Shown here: piece by piece, positions 14,025 to 20,320 of the stretch
Layout of the letters: the number at the start of each line of letters is the position of its first letter
Position numbering within the stretch: position 1 is the first letter of the stretch
From: CAVTZP01 sp964456815
GTDB taxonomy: Bacteria > Chloroflexota > Dehalococcoidia > Dehalococcoidales > BS750m-G39
Length of the DNA stretch: 20,320 bases
Assembly: GCA_964456815.1 (NCBI GenBank)
Contig: CAYWCO010000009.1
Span: forward strand, 1 to 20,320
Reading direction: 5' to 3'
Notes under the pieces: model-generated
Databases searched by the model: none
What the model was told of the DNA's origin: nothing
Seen by the model: the letters and a program-made list of their open reading frames with translations, nothing else
Made by a program: the position numbers and the translations under genes

Positions 14025-14467
14025 TTGCCTTCCTGACTTCTGATATGCTCAGCCAGGGCTTCAAGCCCCAGCAAATAGCTCTGCGTCTTAAGACCGCTAA
14101 TCTGCTTGATAACCACGTCTGAGATAACGGATATTTTGCGCCACTCCTCGCGGGCGTTAATATCCGAGAGGTGTACCTCAACCACGGGCAGTCCGCAGTC
14201 AAGGAGGGCGTCATGGAGGGAGTAGCCGTAGTGGGTGAGGGCGCCGGGGTTAATCAGGATGCCATCGGCACCATCAGCTTTCTCCTGAATGAAGTCGATG
14301 AGAGCACCCTCGTGGTTGGACTGGAAGAAAACAAGCTCGCAGCCCAGCGCCTTTCCCTTCTCAATAAGCGCCCGTTCTATTGACGGCAGGGTATTGCTGC
14401 CGTAGTGCTCGGTTTCTCTCCTGCCCAGCATATTGAGATTGGGACCGTTAATAACCAGGATTTTCAT
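14021..14467 (-). CDS. aroQ: Type II 3-dehydroquinate dehydratase
   Basis: A 148-residue enzyme converting 3-dehydroquinate to 3-dehydroshikimate through an enolate, forming a dodecamer in known family members. The signature NGPNLNMLGRRETEHYG carries the catalytic arginine and tyrosine (R17 and Y22 from this start); QSNHEG, the INPGALTHYGYSLHDA segment with its conserved Asn and His, and VHLSDINAREEWR near 98-110 are all present. This is the small type II enzyme rather than the type I aldolase-like AroD. The start is placed at the ATG at 14467, which overlaps the aroB stop as ATGA and has AGGGGG about 8 nt upstream; a GTG two codons earlier (14473) is possible. The 3' end overlaps aroA by 4 nt. 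Confidence 0.96.
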   Translation of the reverse strand: MKILVINGPNLNMLGRRETEHYGSNTLPSIERALIEKGKALGCELVFFQSNHEGALIDFIQEKADGADGILINPGALTHYGYSLHDALLDCGLPVVEVHLSDINAREEWRKISVISDVVIKQISGLKTQSYLLGLEALAEHIRSQEGK

Positions 14468-15546
14468 CGGCACATCCCCCTTAGAACTTTTCTGACCAGA
14501 CTCTCCGCCACCGCCTGGTTGACCACCCCCTTGCCAATGCCCCTGAGTAGCACCCAGCCCGTCTCACCGAGGGTTGTTTTCTTGTCAAAGCGGATTGCCG
14601 TAATTAAATCATCCGGGTTTATTCCCTGGCAAGTGGTGGGCAAGCCGAATTTTTGCAGCAGCTTTTCAATGCCCTGAACGTTACTCCCATCAAGCATTCC
14701 GGACTGCTTACTTATCCTGGCGGCAGCCAGCATCCCCACCGCCACCGCCTCGCCGTGGCTTAGCTCTTTGAGCCTGGTGGTGGCTTCAAGGGCATGACCG
14801 ATAGTATGCCCAAAATTCAATATGGCTCGCTGCCCGCTCCTTTCCGTCTCGTCCGCCTCTACGATACCCGCTTTCAGACGGCAGCACCGCATAACAATAT
14901 CCTTTAATTCAGCCGTAGTAAGTCTTTCTTTCTTCTGCTCAAGGAGGTGAAATAGCTTCTCGTCCATAGCCAGGGCGTATTTTATTACCTCAGCCATGCC
15001 GTTCCTCATCTCGGCGGGGGGCAAAGACTTCAGGAGGGCGATATCGCAAATAATCGCCCTCGGCTGGTAGAAGCTGCCCACCATGTTCTTCTTGCCGCCG
15101 AAATTGACCCCCACCTTGCCCCCGATGCTGCTGTCTACCTGGGCGAGGAGGGTGGTTGGCAGTTGAATGTAGTCGATGCCGCGCAGATAGGTGGCGGCGA
15201 TATAGCCGCTCACGTCCCCGACAACACCGCCCCCCAGAGCGCATATCAGCCCCTTGCGGTCTATATTTTTCTCCAGCAGGAATCTATACCCCCGCTCAAT
15301 CTGTCTCAGCGACTTGGCTCTCTCCCCCACGGGCAGGGTGAACAGGAATACCTTCTTCCCCGTTGCCCCTAGTGATTGGAGCACATTCTGCCCGTAGAGC
15401 CTTTTGACCGTAGCGTCGGTTATCAGCACGATACTTGAATAGCCGCTGAAGTCAAGATGCTGCCCAAGCTGATTTATAATGCCGTCGCTGACAGTAATCG
15501 GGCAGCGTCTGGATGTTTTCAGTTTGATAATATGGCTGGCTTTCAT
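14464..15546 (-). CDS. aroB: 3-dehydroquinate synthase
   Basis: A 360-residue NAD- and metal-dependent cyclase converting DAHP to 3-dehydroquinate. NAD binding shows in LGGGVVGDVSGY (104-115); PTTLLAQVDSSIGGK (130-144) is a family signature; the metal ligands are E186 in AEVIKY, H247 in NFGHTIGHA and H264 in LSHGEAV. Length and motif order are standard and all key residues are present. The ATG overlaps the aroF stop (ATGA) and the gene end overlaps aroQ (ATGA), so it is translated as part of the operon. It catalyses the second step of the shikimate pathway, directly after the product of the gene before it. Confidence 0.97.
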   Translation of the reverse strand: MKASHIIKLKTSRRCPITVSDGIINQLGQHLDFSGYSSIVLITDATVKRLYGQNVLQSLGATGKKVFLFTLPVGERAKSLRQIERGYRFLLEKNIDRKGLICALGGGVVGDVSGYIAATYLRGIDYIQLPTTLLAQVDSSIGGKVGVNFGGKKNMVGSFYQPRAIICDIALLKSLPPAEMRNGMAEVIKYALAMDEKLFHLLEQKKERLTTAELKDIVMRCCRLKAGIVEADETERSGQRAILNFGHTIGHALEATTRLKELSHGEAVAVGMLAAARISKQSGMLDGSNVQGIEKLLQKFGLPTTCQGINPDDLITAIRFDKKTTLGETGWVLLRGIGKGVVNQAVAESLVRKVLRGMCR

Positions 15547-16538
15547 GGGGCTAAACCCTTTATCTCCTCCATCAGTTCGGTGAACTGCTCCGGGTAGAGG
15601 GACTGCATGCCGTCGGAGAGGGCGTGGGGTGGGTCGTGGTGCACCTCTACCAGGAGACCATCCGTACCCACGGCTATGGCGCCCTTTGACAGGGGAATCA
15701 CATAGTCCCTTCGTCCCGCAGCGTGGCTGGGGTCAACGATGATGGGCAGATGGCTGGCTTCCTTGATTGAGGGGATTGCGCTCAGGTCCAGGGTATTCCT
15801 CGTGTTGTCGGTGAAGGTGCGTATTCCCCGCTCGCACAGGATAACCTGGTTATTGCCCTCGGAGATAATATATTCCGCCGACATCAGCAGCTCTTCAATA
15901 GTTGCCGCAAAACCGCGCTTCAAGAGGACCGGTTTCGAGGCATGACCGGCGCGGCGCAGCAGGGAATAATTTTGCATGTTCCTGGCTCCAATCTGGATAA
16001 TATCGGTGTATTGTTCTACAAGTTCAATGTTGGTGTGGTCAGTAGCCTCGGTTACGATTAATAGTCCGGTTTCTTTGCGGACCTTGTCCAGTATCTTCAG
16101 CCCTTCCTCTCCCAGCCCCTGGAAGCTATAGGGTGAGGTTCTGGGTTTAAAGGCGCCACCGCGGAAGACCTGGGCGCCACCTTCTTTCACTATATGGGCG
16201 ATGGTGAGGGCTTGCTCCTCGCTTTCTACGGCGCAGGGGCCAGCCATTACCACCGGTTTCCCTTCACCAATCTTGATGTCACCAACGGTGATAACCGTAG
16301 GCTGCGGCTGCGTCTCCCTGCTTACCAGTTTATATGGTTTGGTTACGCGTATGGCCTCTTTTACGCCATCCATGACCAGCAGCCGCGAATCATCAACCGG
16401 ACCCTTGTTGCCCAGGATGCAGACCGCAGTCCGCTGAGCGCCGGGCATGGGAACGCCGCGGAGACCCATGTTCTCTATTTCCTTAATTATGGCCTGCACC
16501 TGCTCTTCGGTAGCGTCATTTTTCATTACCACCAGCAT
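15543..16538 (-). CDS. aroF: 3-deoxy-7-phosphoheptulonate (DAHP) synthase, type I-beta with N-terminal regulatory domain
   Basis: A 331-residue enzyme for the first committed step: phosphoenolpyruvate plus erythrose 4-phosphate to DAHP. Residues 1-70 (MLVVMKNDAT onward) form a ferredoxin-like domain, which in the Thermotoga-type enzymes mediates feedback inhibition by aromatic amino acids. The barrel covers about 85-331: MAGPCAVES with metal ligand C102, FRGGAFKPRTSPYSF (125-139) for PEP and phosphate, IGARNMQNY (183-191), LLKRG, VDPSHAAG with H272, E298 in LLVEVHHDP, and D309 in ALSDGMQS. It lies 24 nt after trpF, the only real gap in the operon, and has its own AGGAGG site 9 nt before the ATG. 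It overlaps aroB by 4 nt. Confidence 0.96.
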   Translation of the reverse strand: MLVVMKNDATEEQVQAIIKEIENMGLRGVPMPGAQRTAVCILGNKGPVDDSRLLVMDGVKEAIRVTKPYKLVSRETQPQPTVITVGDIKIGEGKPVVMAGPCAVESEEQALTIAHIVKEGGAQVFRGGAFKPRTSPYSFQGLGEEGLKILDKVRKETGLLIVTEATDHTNIELVEQYTDIIQIGARNMQNYSLLRRAGHASKPVLLKRGFAATIEELLMSAEYIISEGNNQVILCERGIRTFTDNTRNTLDLSAIPSIKEASHLPIIVDPSHAAGRRDYVIPLSKGAIAVGTDGLLVEVHHDPPHALSDGMQSLYPEQFTELMEEIKGLAP

Positions 16539-16547
16539 CTCACTGTT

Positions 16548-16553
16548 CCTCCT
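16548..16553 (-). promoter_or_regulatory. Ribosome binding site of aroF in the trpF-aroF gap
   Basis: AGGAGG on the minus strand, 9 nt before the aroF ATG, in the only non-overlapping junction (24 nt) of the operon. The gap is too short for an obvious terminator or promoter of its own, so the trp and aro parts are probably one transcript. Confidence 0.65.
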
Positions 16554-16562
16554 CTCGTAGTT

Positions 16563-17201
16563 CTACCTTGCCGACCTTACGGCTTGGACAAAAGCCTTGA
16601 TTTTGTTAGCATCTTTTACCCCTCCACTCTCCACCCCGCTGGAGACGTCAACCCCCCAGGGTCTTAAATCGGCTACCACCTGCCCCACGTTTTCCGGGTT
16701 GAGCCCGCCGGCAATAATAACCGGGAATTTTGCCGCCGCCCCTCCGGCTATCTCCCAGGCGAAGACCTTTCCCGTCCCACCGTATTTCTTTTCAACCAGG
16801 GTATCAAGGAGATAAAGAGGTCTGGAACCCAGTTGTTTTTTGCCATCCTCCAGATGGGCTAGAAGCTCTTTTTCACCCCACTCAGGGGATACATGGATTG
16901 CCTTTATCAGCGGCTTTTTGATTTCCTGGCAGTACTCCCAGCTCTCGTCGCCGCTGAGCTGCACCCAGCCCAGCCCGCAGGAAGAAGCCACGCTATTTAC
17001 CTCGGCGGCAGGCGTGTTGACGAATACCCCAACCACCGGCAGACCATGTTTTTTAACCGCCACCGCTATCTCCTCTGCCTTCTCATAGTTGACCTGGCGG
17101 GGGCTGGGGGCAAAGACCACCCCGATGAGGTCAGCCCCGGCTTCTATCGCCGCCCGGGCGTAAGGGACATCGGTAATACCGCAAATCTTAACCCTGGTCA
17201 A
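16563..17201 (-). CDS. trpF: Phosphoribosylanthranilate isomerase
   Basis: A 212-residue (beta/alpha)8 enzyme carrying out the Amadori rearrangement of N-(5-phosphoribosyl)anthranilate to CdRP. The catalytic cysteine is C7 in VKICGIT and the general acid is D133 in LLDTL; R35 in PSPRQV, GGTG (141-144), IIAGGLNPENV (162-172) and GVDVSSGVE (183-191) are the substrate and phosphate signatures. The start codon is TTG at 17201, read from the TTGA overlap with the trpC stop; AAAGGAGC lies just upstream at a suitable distance. Its stop is TAG, followed by the gap before aroF. In many bacteria trpB and trpA come next; here they do not. Confidence 0.95.
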   Translation of the reverse strand: MTRVKICGITDVPYARAAIEAGADLIGVVFAPSPRQVNYEKAEEIAVAVKKHGLPVVGVFVNTPAAEVNSVASSCGLGWVQLSGDESWEYCQEIKKPLIKAIHVSPEWGEKELLAHLEDGKKQLGSRPLYLLDTLVEKKYGGTGKVFAWEIAGGAAAKFPVIIAGGLNPENVGQVVADLRPWGVDVSSGVESGGVKDANKIKAFVQAVRSAR

Positions 17202-17977
17202 AATAGCTCCTTTATCCTGGCGGCTATGTTATCGGCGGTAACCAGCGCCTCGCCGATTAGCACCGCGTTAATTCCCCACTCCCTTAGCTTCTGTATATCG
17301 TTTCGCCCCTTGATGCCGCTTTCACTGACCGCTATTCGGTCCGGGGGTATAAGGGGGCGTAGCCTTCGGGTAACGTTTATGTCCACAGCCATGGTGTCAA
17401 GGTTGCGGTTGTTAATGCCGATTATTCCGGCGTCGCAGGCTAGCGCCCTTTTTAGCTCGTTTTCGTTGTGCACCTCAACCAGGCACTCCATTCCCAGCTC
17501 GTGGCTTAGGGAGAGCAGTCCCTTGAGCGCGCTGTCATCCAGTATGGCGGCAATCAAAAGCAAAGCGTCTGTCCCCCAGGCGCGCGATTCATATACCTGA
17601 TAGGGTTTCAGGATAAAGTCCTTCCTGAGCAGAGGAATTTGGGGCAAGCGATGCCTGACAGCCTCAAGGTCTTCCCCGCTTCCCCCGAAATAGTGCCCTT
17701 CGGTGAGCACCGATATTGCCGCCGCCCCGCACCGGGCGTAGGTTTCGGCGAGCCTGACCGGGTCGAGATTAGGAGATAACACCCCCTTAGAAGGTGATGC
17801 CCGCTTGACCTCGGCGATTAAGCATAAGCTATCCCCCCTGAGAGCCGCCGCCATGTCTAGGGGCGATGGTTTCTCCTTAATGACTGCCTCAAGCTCAGGC
17901 AGGGGGATAGTTTTTTGCCTCTGCTCTAGCTCTTCCCGCTTTTCGGCGATAATCTTATCTAAAAACATGCCTCTCAC
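17198..17977 (-). CDS. trpC: Indole-3-glycerol phosphate synthase
   Basis: A 259-residue (beta/alpha)8 enzyme that decarboxylates and closes the ring of CdRP to indole-3-glycerol phosphate. E56 and K58 in EVKRASPSKG, K119 in LLRKDFIL, E168 in LVEVHNE, GINNRNL (187-193) and VSESGI (217-222) are the catalytic and phosphate-binding signatures; all key residues are intact. The preferred start is GTG at 17977, which overlaps the trpD stop as GTGA and has GGAG about 6-7 nt upstream; the ATG at 17968 is an alternative that shortens the protein by three residues. The 3' end overlaps trpF by 4 nt. It is not fused to trpF, unlike in E. coli. Confidence 0.96.
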   Translation of the reverse strand: MRGMFLDKIIAEKREELEQRQKTIPLPELEAVIKEKPSPLDMAAALRGDSLCLIAEVKRASPSKGVLSPNLDPVRLAETYARCGAAAISVLTEGHYFGGSGEDLEAVRHRLPQIPLLRKDFILKPYQVYESRAWGTDALLLIAAILDDSALKGLLSLSHELGMECLVEVHNENELKRALACDAGIIGINNRNLDTMAVDINVTRRLRPLIPPDRIAVSESGIKGRNDIQKLREWGINAVLIGEALVTADNIAARIKELF

Positions 17978-19005
17978 CCGTAGCTCCGGCTCAGTTTAAT
18001 TAACTGCTCCAGCTTATCCCGCGCCCGCCCGCTGTCTATTGCTTCTTTAGCTATTTCGGCACCTTCCTTCAGGGCAGGAAGCCCTGAGGGTTTTTTGGTG
18101 CGCTGGCTTACGGCGATGCCGGCGGCGGCGTTCATCACCACCGCATCCCTTCTTGGGCTCCTTTCACCCTCCAGTACCGAGCGCAGCATTTTGGCGTTCT
18201 CCCGGGGTGTTCCCCCCTTTAGCGCCTCAACCCCGGCTGTAGTGAAACCAAAGTCCTCAGGTGATACCTGGTAATCGGTTATCTCGCCGTCCTGCAGTTC
18301 CCAGACCCGGGACTTGCCGGCGACTGAGATTTCGTCCATGCCGCTTAAGCCATAGACTACGATGGCTTGCTTTGAACCCAAATGATGAAGCACCTGAACC
18401 AGCTTTCCCCCCAGCTCCTCGCTGGGCACGCCCAGGACCTGGGACTCAGCCAGTGCCGGGTTGGTCAGGGGACCCAGGATATTAAATATGGTGCGTATGC
18501 CAATCTCACGGCGGGGGGTGGCGGCGAACTTCATTGAGGGGTGGAACAATGGGGCGAACATGAAGCCGATGCCCACTTTTTTCAGGCAGTCCTTCACCTG
18601 ATTGGCGTCAAGCTCAATCTTCACCCCCAGCGCCTCCAGGACATCGGCGCTGCCGCACTGGCTGGTCATGGCGCGGTTATTGTGCTTGGCTACCCTTGCC
18701 CCGGCGCCGGCGGCGACAAAGGCGGCGGCGGTGGATATATTGAAGCTCTTTGAGTTATCGCCCCCCGTGCCGACAATATCAATCACCGGCTCGGTTGTCT
18801 CCACCCGGATTGCCTTAGCCCGCATTACCCGAGCTAGCCCGGCAATCTCATCCGCCGTCTCTCCCTTTATTCTCAGGGCGGTGACAAAGGCGCCGAACTG
18901 GGCGGGTGTTACCTGCCCCGTGGTCAGCTCCTCCATCACCTCGGCGGCCTGTTCCATGGTAAGGGACTGTCCTGAGACCAGCAGGTTGATAGCTTCCTTA
19001 ATCAT
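17974..19005 (-). CDS. trpD: Anthranilate phosphoribosyltransferase
   Basis: A 343-residue enzyme moving the phosphoribosyl group from PRPP to anthranilate. GTGGDNSKSFNIST (79-92) binds PRPP; KHNNRAMTSQCGSAD (107-121) is the anthranilate/PRPP loop, with N where most enzymes have G in KHGNR; R165/R166 with EIGIRTIFNILGPLTNP (167-183) and D224/E225 in GMDEIS (magnesium ligands) are present. Length is normal. The ATG lies 8 nt inside the trpG gene, and GGAGG is about 9 nt upstream, so it is coupled to trpG. The 3' end overlaps trpC by 4 nt. Confidence 0.96.
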   Translation of the reverse strand: MIKEAINLLVSGQSLTMEQAAEVMEELTTGQVTPAQFGAFVTALRIKGETADEIAGLARVMRAKAIRVETTEPVIDIVGTGGDNSKSFNISTAAAFVAAGAGARVAKHNNRAMTSQCGSADVLEALGVKIELDANQVKDCLKKVGIGFMFAPLFHPSMKFAATPRREIGIRTIFNILGPLTNPALAESQVLGVPSEELGGKLVQVLHHLGSKQAIVVYGLSGMDEISVAGKSRVWELQDGEITDYQVSPEDFGFTTAGVEALKGGTPRENAKMLRSVLEGERSPRRDAVVMNAAAGIAVSQRTKKPSGLPALKEGAEIAKEAIDSGRARDKLEQLIKLSRSYG

Positions 19006-19573
19006 GTCGGGCTACCTCCAGAAAATTTTTTAGTATATCCTTTCCCACCTCGGTCATAAAGGACTCGGGGTGGAACTGCACCCCCTCCACCGGGTACTGG
19101 CGATGGCTTATCCCCATAATGGTGTTGTCCTCAGTCCAGGCGGTTATCTCCAGGCAGTCGGGGAGTCCTTCGGGCATTACCGCCAGCGAGTGGTAGCGGA
19201 TGGCGGGGAAGGGGTTGGGGAGGCCGTGAAGAACGCCCGTATTATTATGGTAGACCAGGGACGTTTTCCCATGCATAATCTCCCCCGCCGAGCTAACAGT
19301 GCCGCCATAGCTATAGCCAACGCACTGATGACCCAGGCAAACGCCGAGGATAGGCATTTTAGCGCCGAAGCGGCGGATGACATCATTGGATATGCCGGCG
19401 TTCTGCGGCGTGGAGGGGCCGGGGGAGATTACGATGCGCTCCGGGTTCATCCTTCCAATCTCCTCCGGGGTTATCCTGTCGTTGCGGACTACCCGCACCT
19501 CTTCTCCAAGCTCGCTCAGGTACTGGAAGAGGTTATAGGTGAAGCTGTCGTAGTTATCTATCAGTAGCAGCAT
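18998..19573 (-). CDS. trpG: Anthranilate synthase glutamine amidotransferase subunit
   Basis: A 191-residue class I (triad) glutaminase that hands ammonia to TrpE. IDNYDSFTYNL (5-15) is the family N-terminus; SPGPSTPQNAG (50-60) is the oxyanion region; the nucleophile is C79 in GVCLGHQ, with H168 and E170 in FHPES completing the triad; RYHSLAV (126-132) is also typical of TrpG/PabA. It is a separate protein, not fused to TrpE or TrpD. It may also serve aminodeoxychorismate synthase (PabA role), as single TrpG proteins often do; no pabB is in the window. The ATG lies 20 nt inside trpE with GGAG upstream, and the end overlaps trpD by 8 nt. Confidence 0.95.
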   Translation of the reverse strand: MLLLIDNYDSFTYNLFQYLSELGEEVRVVRNDRITPEEIGRMNPERIVISPGPSTPQNAGISNDVIRRFGAKMPILGVCLGHQCVGYSYGGTVSSAGEIMHGKTSLVYHNNTGVLHGLPNPFPAIRYHSLAVMPEGLPDCLEITAWTEDNTIMGISHRQYPVEGVQFHPESFMTEVGKDILKNFLEVARHD

Positions 19574-20320
19574 TGGTCATCTCCATAATCTCTGCCTGCT
19601 CAATGGCGTTTAGTAAGGCGCGGGCTTTGCTTAATGTTTCCTCATACTCCCGCGAGGGCACGCTGTCATAGACAATGCCGGCGCCAGCCTGGACATGGGC
19701 TATGCCCTGGCTCAGAATAATAGTCCTTATGGTTATGGCGGTATCCATATTGCCGGAGAAGCCGAAGTAGCCGACGCAGCCGGCATATGGACCTCTCTTT
19801 TCCGGCTCAAGCTCGGCGATAATCTCCATGGCTCTAATCTTGGGTGCCCCGGAGACGGTGCCGGCGGGAAAACAGGAGCCGAGGGCATCAAGGGGGGTGA
19901 GGTCGGGGCGCAGCTTGCCCTCCACATTGGTGACCAGGTGCATGACGTGAGAGTAACGTTCCACCTCCATCAGCTCGCTGACGCTGACTGTTCCCGGCAG
20001 GCTCACCCGCCCTATGTCATTTCGCCCCAGGTCAACCAGCATTATGTGCTCGGCGCGTTCCTTTTCGTCGTTGCGGAGCTCCTTCTCCAGGCGCTCGTCC
20101 TCAGCCTTGTTCTTGCCCCGCGGGCGCGTCCCGGCAAGGGGACGGGTGGTCAGCGCGCCATTTACCGCTTTCACCAGAATCTCTGGGGATGAGCCGATAA
20201 GCTGGAAGCCCTTCAGGTCAAGAAAGAACATGTAGGGCGATGGATTTATACTACGCAGCGCCTTATATATATCTAGGGGGCGGGCGCTGGTGCGCCGGCT
20301 CAGGCGCTGGGAGAGCACAA
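19554..20320 (-). CDS. trpE: Anthranilate synthase component I, C-terminal part (cut by window edge)
   Basis: The last 254 or so residues of the chorismate-binding subunit, about half of a normal TrpE of around 490-500 residues; the gene runs off the right edge, so no start is visible (the first codon in frame at 20318 is an internal valine, not a start). In this fragment, NPSPYMFFL, IGSSPE, TRPLAGTRPRG (58-68), LRNDEKERAEHIMLVDLGRND (81-101), RYSHVMHLVTNVEG (121-134), CFPAGTVSGAPKIRAMEII (149-167) and AGAGIVYDSVP (211-221) are the chorismate- and magnesium-site signatures. It forms anthranilate from chorismate with ammonia from TrpG. The tryptophan feedback site lies in the missing N-terminal half. 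It is the most upstream gene seen in the operon, so the promoter and any leader lie outside the window. Confidence 0.95.
   Translation of the reverse strand, partial: VLSQRLSRRTSARPLDIYKALRSINPSPYMFFLDLKGFQLIGSSPEILVKAVNGALTTRPLAGTRPRGKNKAEDERLEKELRNDEKERAEHIMLVDLGRNDIGRVSLPGTVSVSELMEVERYSHVMHLVTNVEGKLRPDLTPLDALGSCFPAGTVSGAPKIRAMEIIAELEPEKRGPYAGCVGYFGFSGNMDTAITIRTIILSQGIAHVQAGAGIVYDSVPSREYEETLSKARALLNAIEQAEIMEMTNAATDR

Noticed and set aside
16893..17600. 235-codon plus-strand open frame across trpF and trpC
   Set aside because: It lies opposite two well-supported genes and shows no protein-family features; a GC-rich antisense shadow.
1..20320. CRISPR array, tRNA, rRNA or insertion sequence anywhere in the window
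   Set aside because: No evenly spaced repeats, no cloverleaf-like sequence, no rRNA stretches and no transposase or integrase motifs were seen on reading both strands.

Overview
The window looks like the chromosome of a Chloroflexota bacterium, most likely Dehalococcoidia-like. This is inference from gene families and layout: a large seven-transmembrane-type sensor kinase beside response regulators with unusual architectures, a bacterial GH3-family protein, and a compact trp-aro cluster. No rRNA, tRNA, CRISPR array or intact mobile element was found.

The left half (about 1-9.5 kb) is visibly more AT-rich and has accessory or signalling character. A small SAM-dependent methyltransferase (190-723, +) converges with a Cas4/RecB-like PD-(D/E)XK nuclease carrying four cysteines (795-1463, -). 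Next comes a five-gene minus-strand cluster, read in transcription order from 7970 down to 1739: a response regulator with a degenerate HD-like tail, an excisionase-type HTH fused to a receiver domain, a methyltransferase, a GH3-family acyl-adenylating/amide-synthetase-like protein, and an 848-residue membrane histidine kinase. The kinase starts 2 nt after the GH3 stop codon. This cluster is the best candidate here for an undescribed system: it could make a small molecule and sense or respond to it. Upstream, a membrane HExxH protein (8237-8761, -) is divergent from a 78-residue protein of unknown function (8827-9063, +). A roughly 465-nt stretch with no convincing gene (9064-9528) follows.

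The right half (about 9.5-20.3 kb) is richer in GC and is housekeeping metabolism. A short-chain dehydrogenase/reductase (9529-10284, +) converges on a long minus-strand operon. In transcription order the operon is trpE (cut by the window edge), trpG, trpD, trpC, trpF, aroF, aroB, aroQ, aroA, aroK-aroE fusion, aroC. Nearly every junction overlaps (ATGA, GTGA or TTGA, or 8-26 nt); the only gap is 24 nt between trpF and aroF. Together these genes encode the full path from phosphoenolpyruvate plus erythrose 4-phosphate to chorismate (aroF, aroB, aroQ, aroE, aroK, aroA, aroC), and the tryptophan branch as far as indole-3-glycerol phosphate (trpEGDCF). The tryptophan synthase genes trpB and trpA are absent from this cluster and must lie elsewhere if the organism makes tryptophan. 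The operon promoter lies beyond the right edge of the window.
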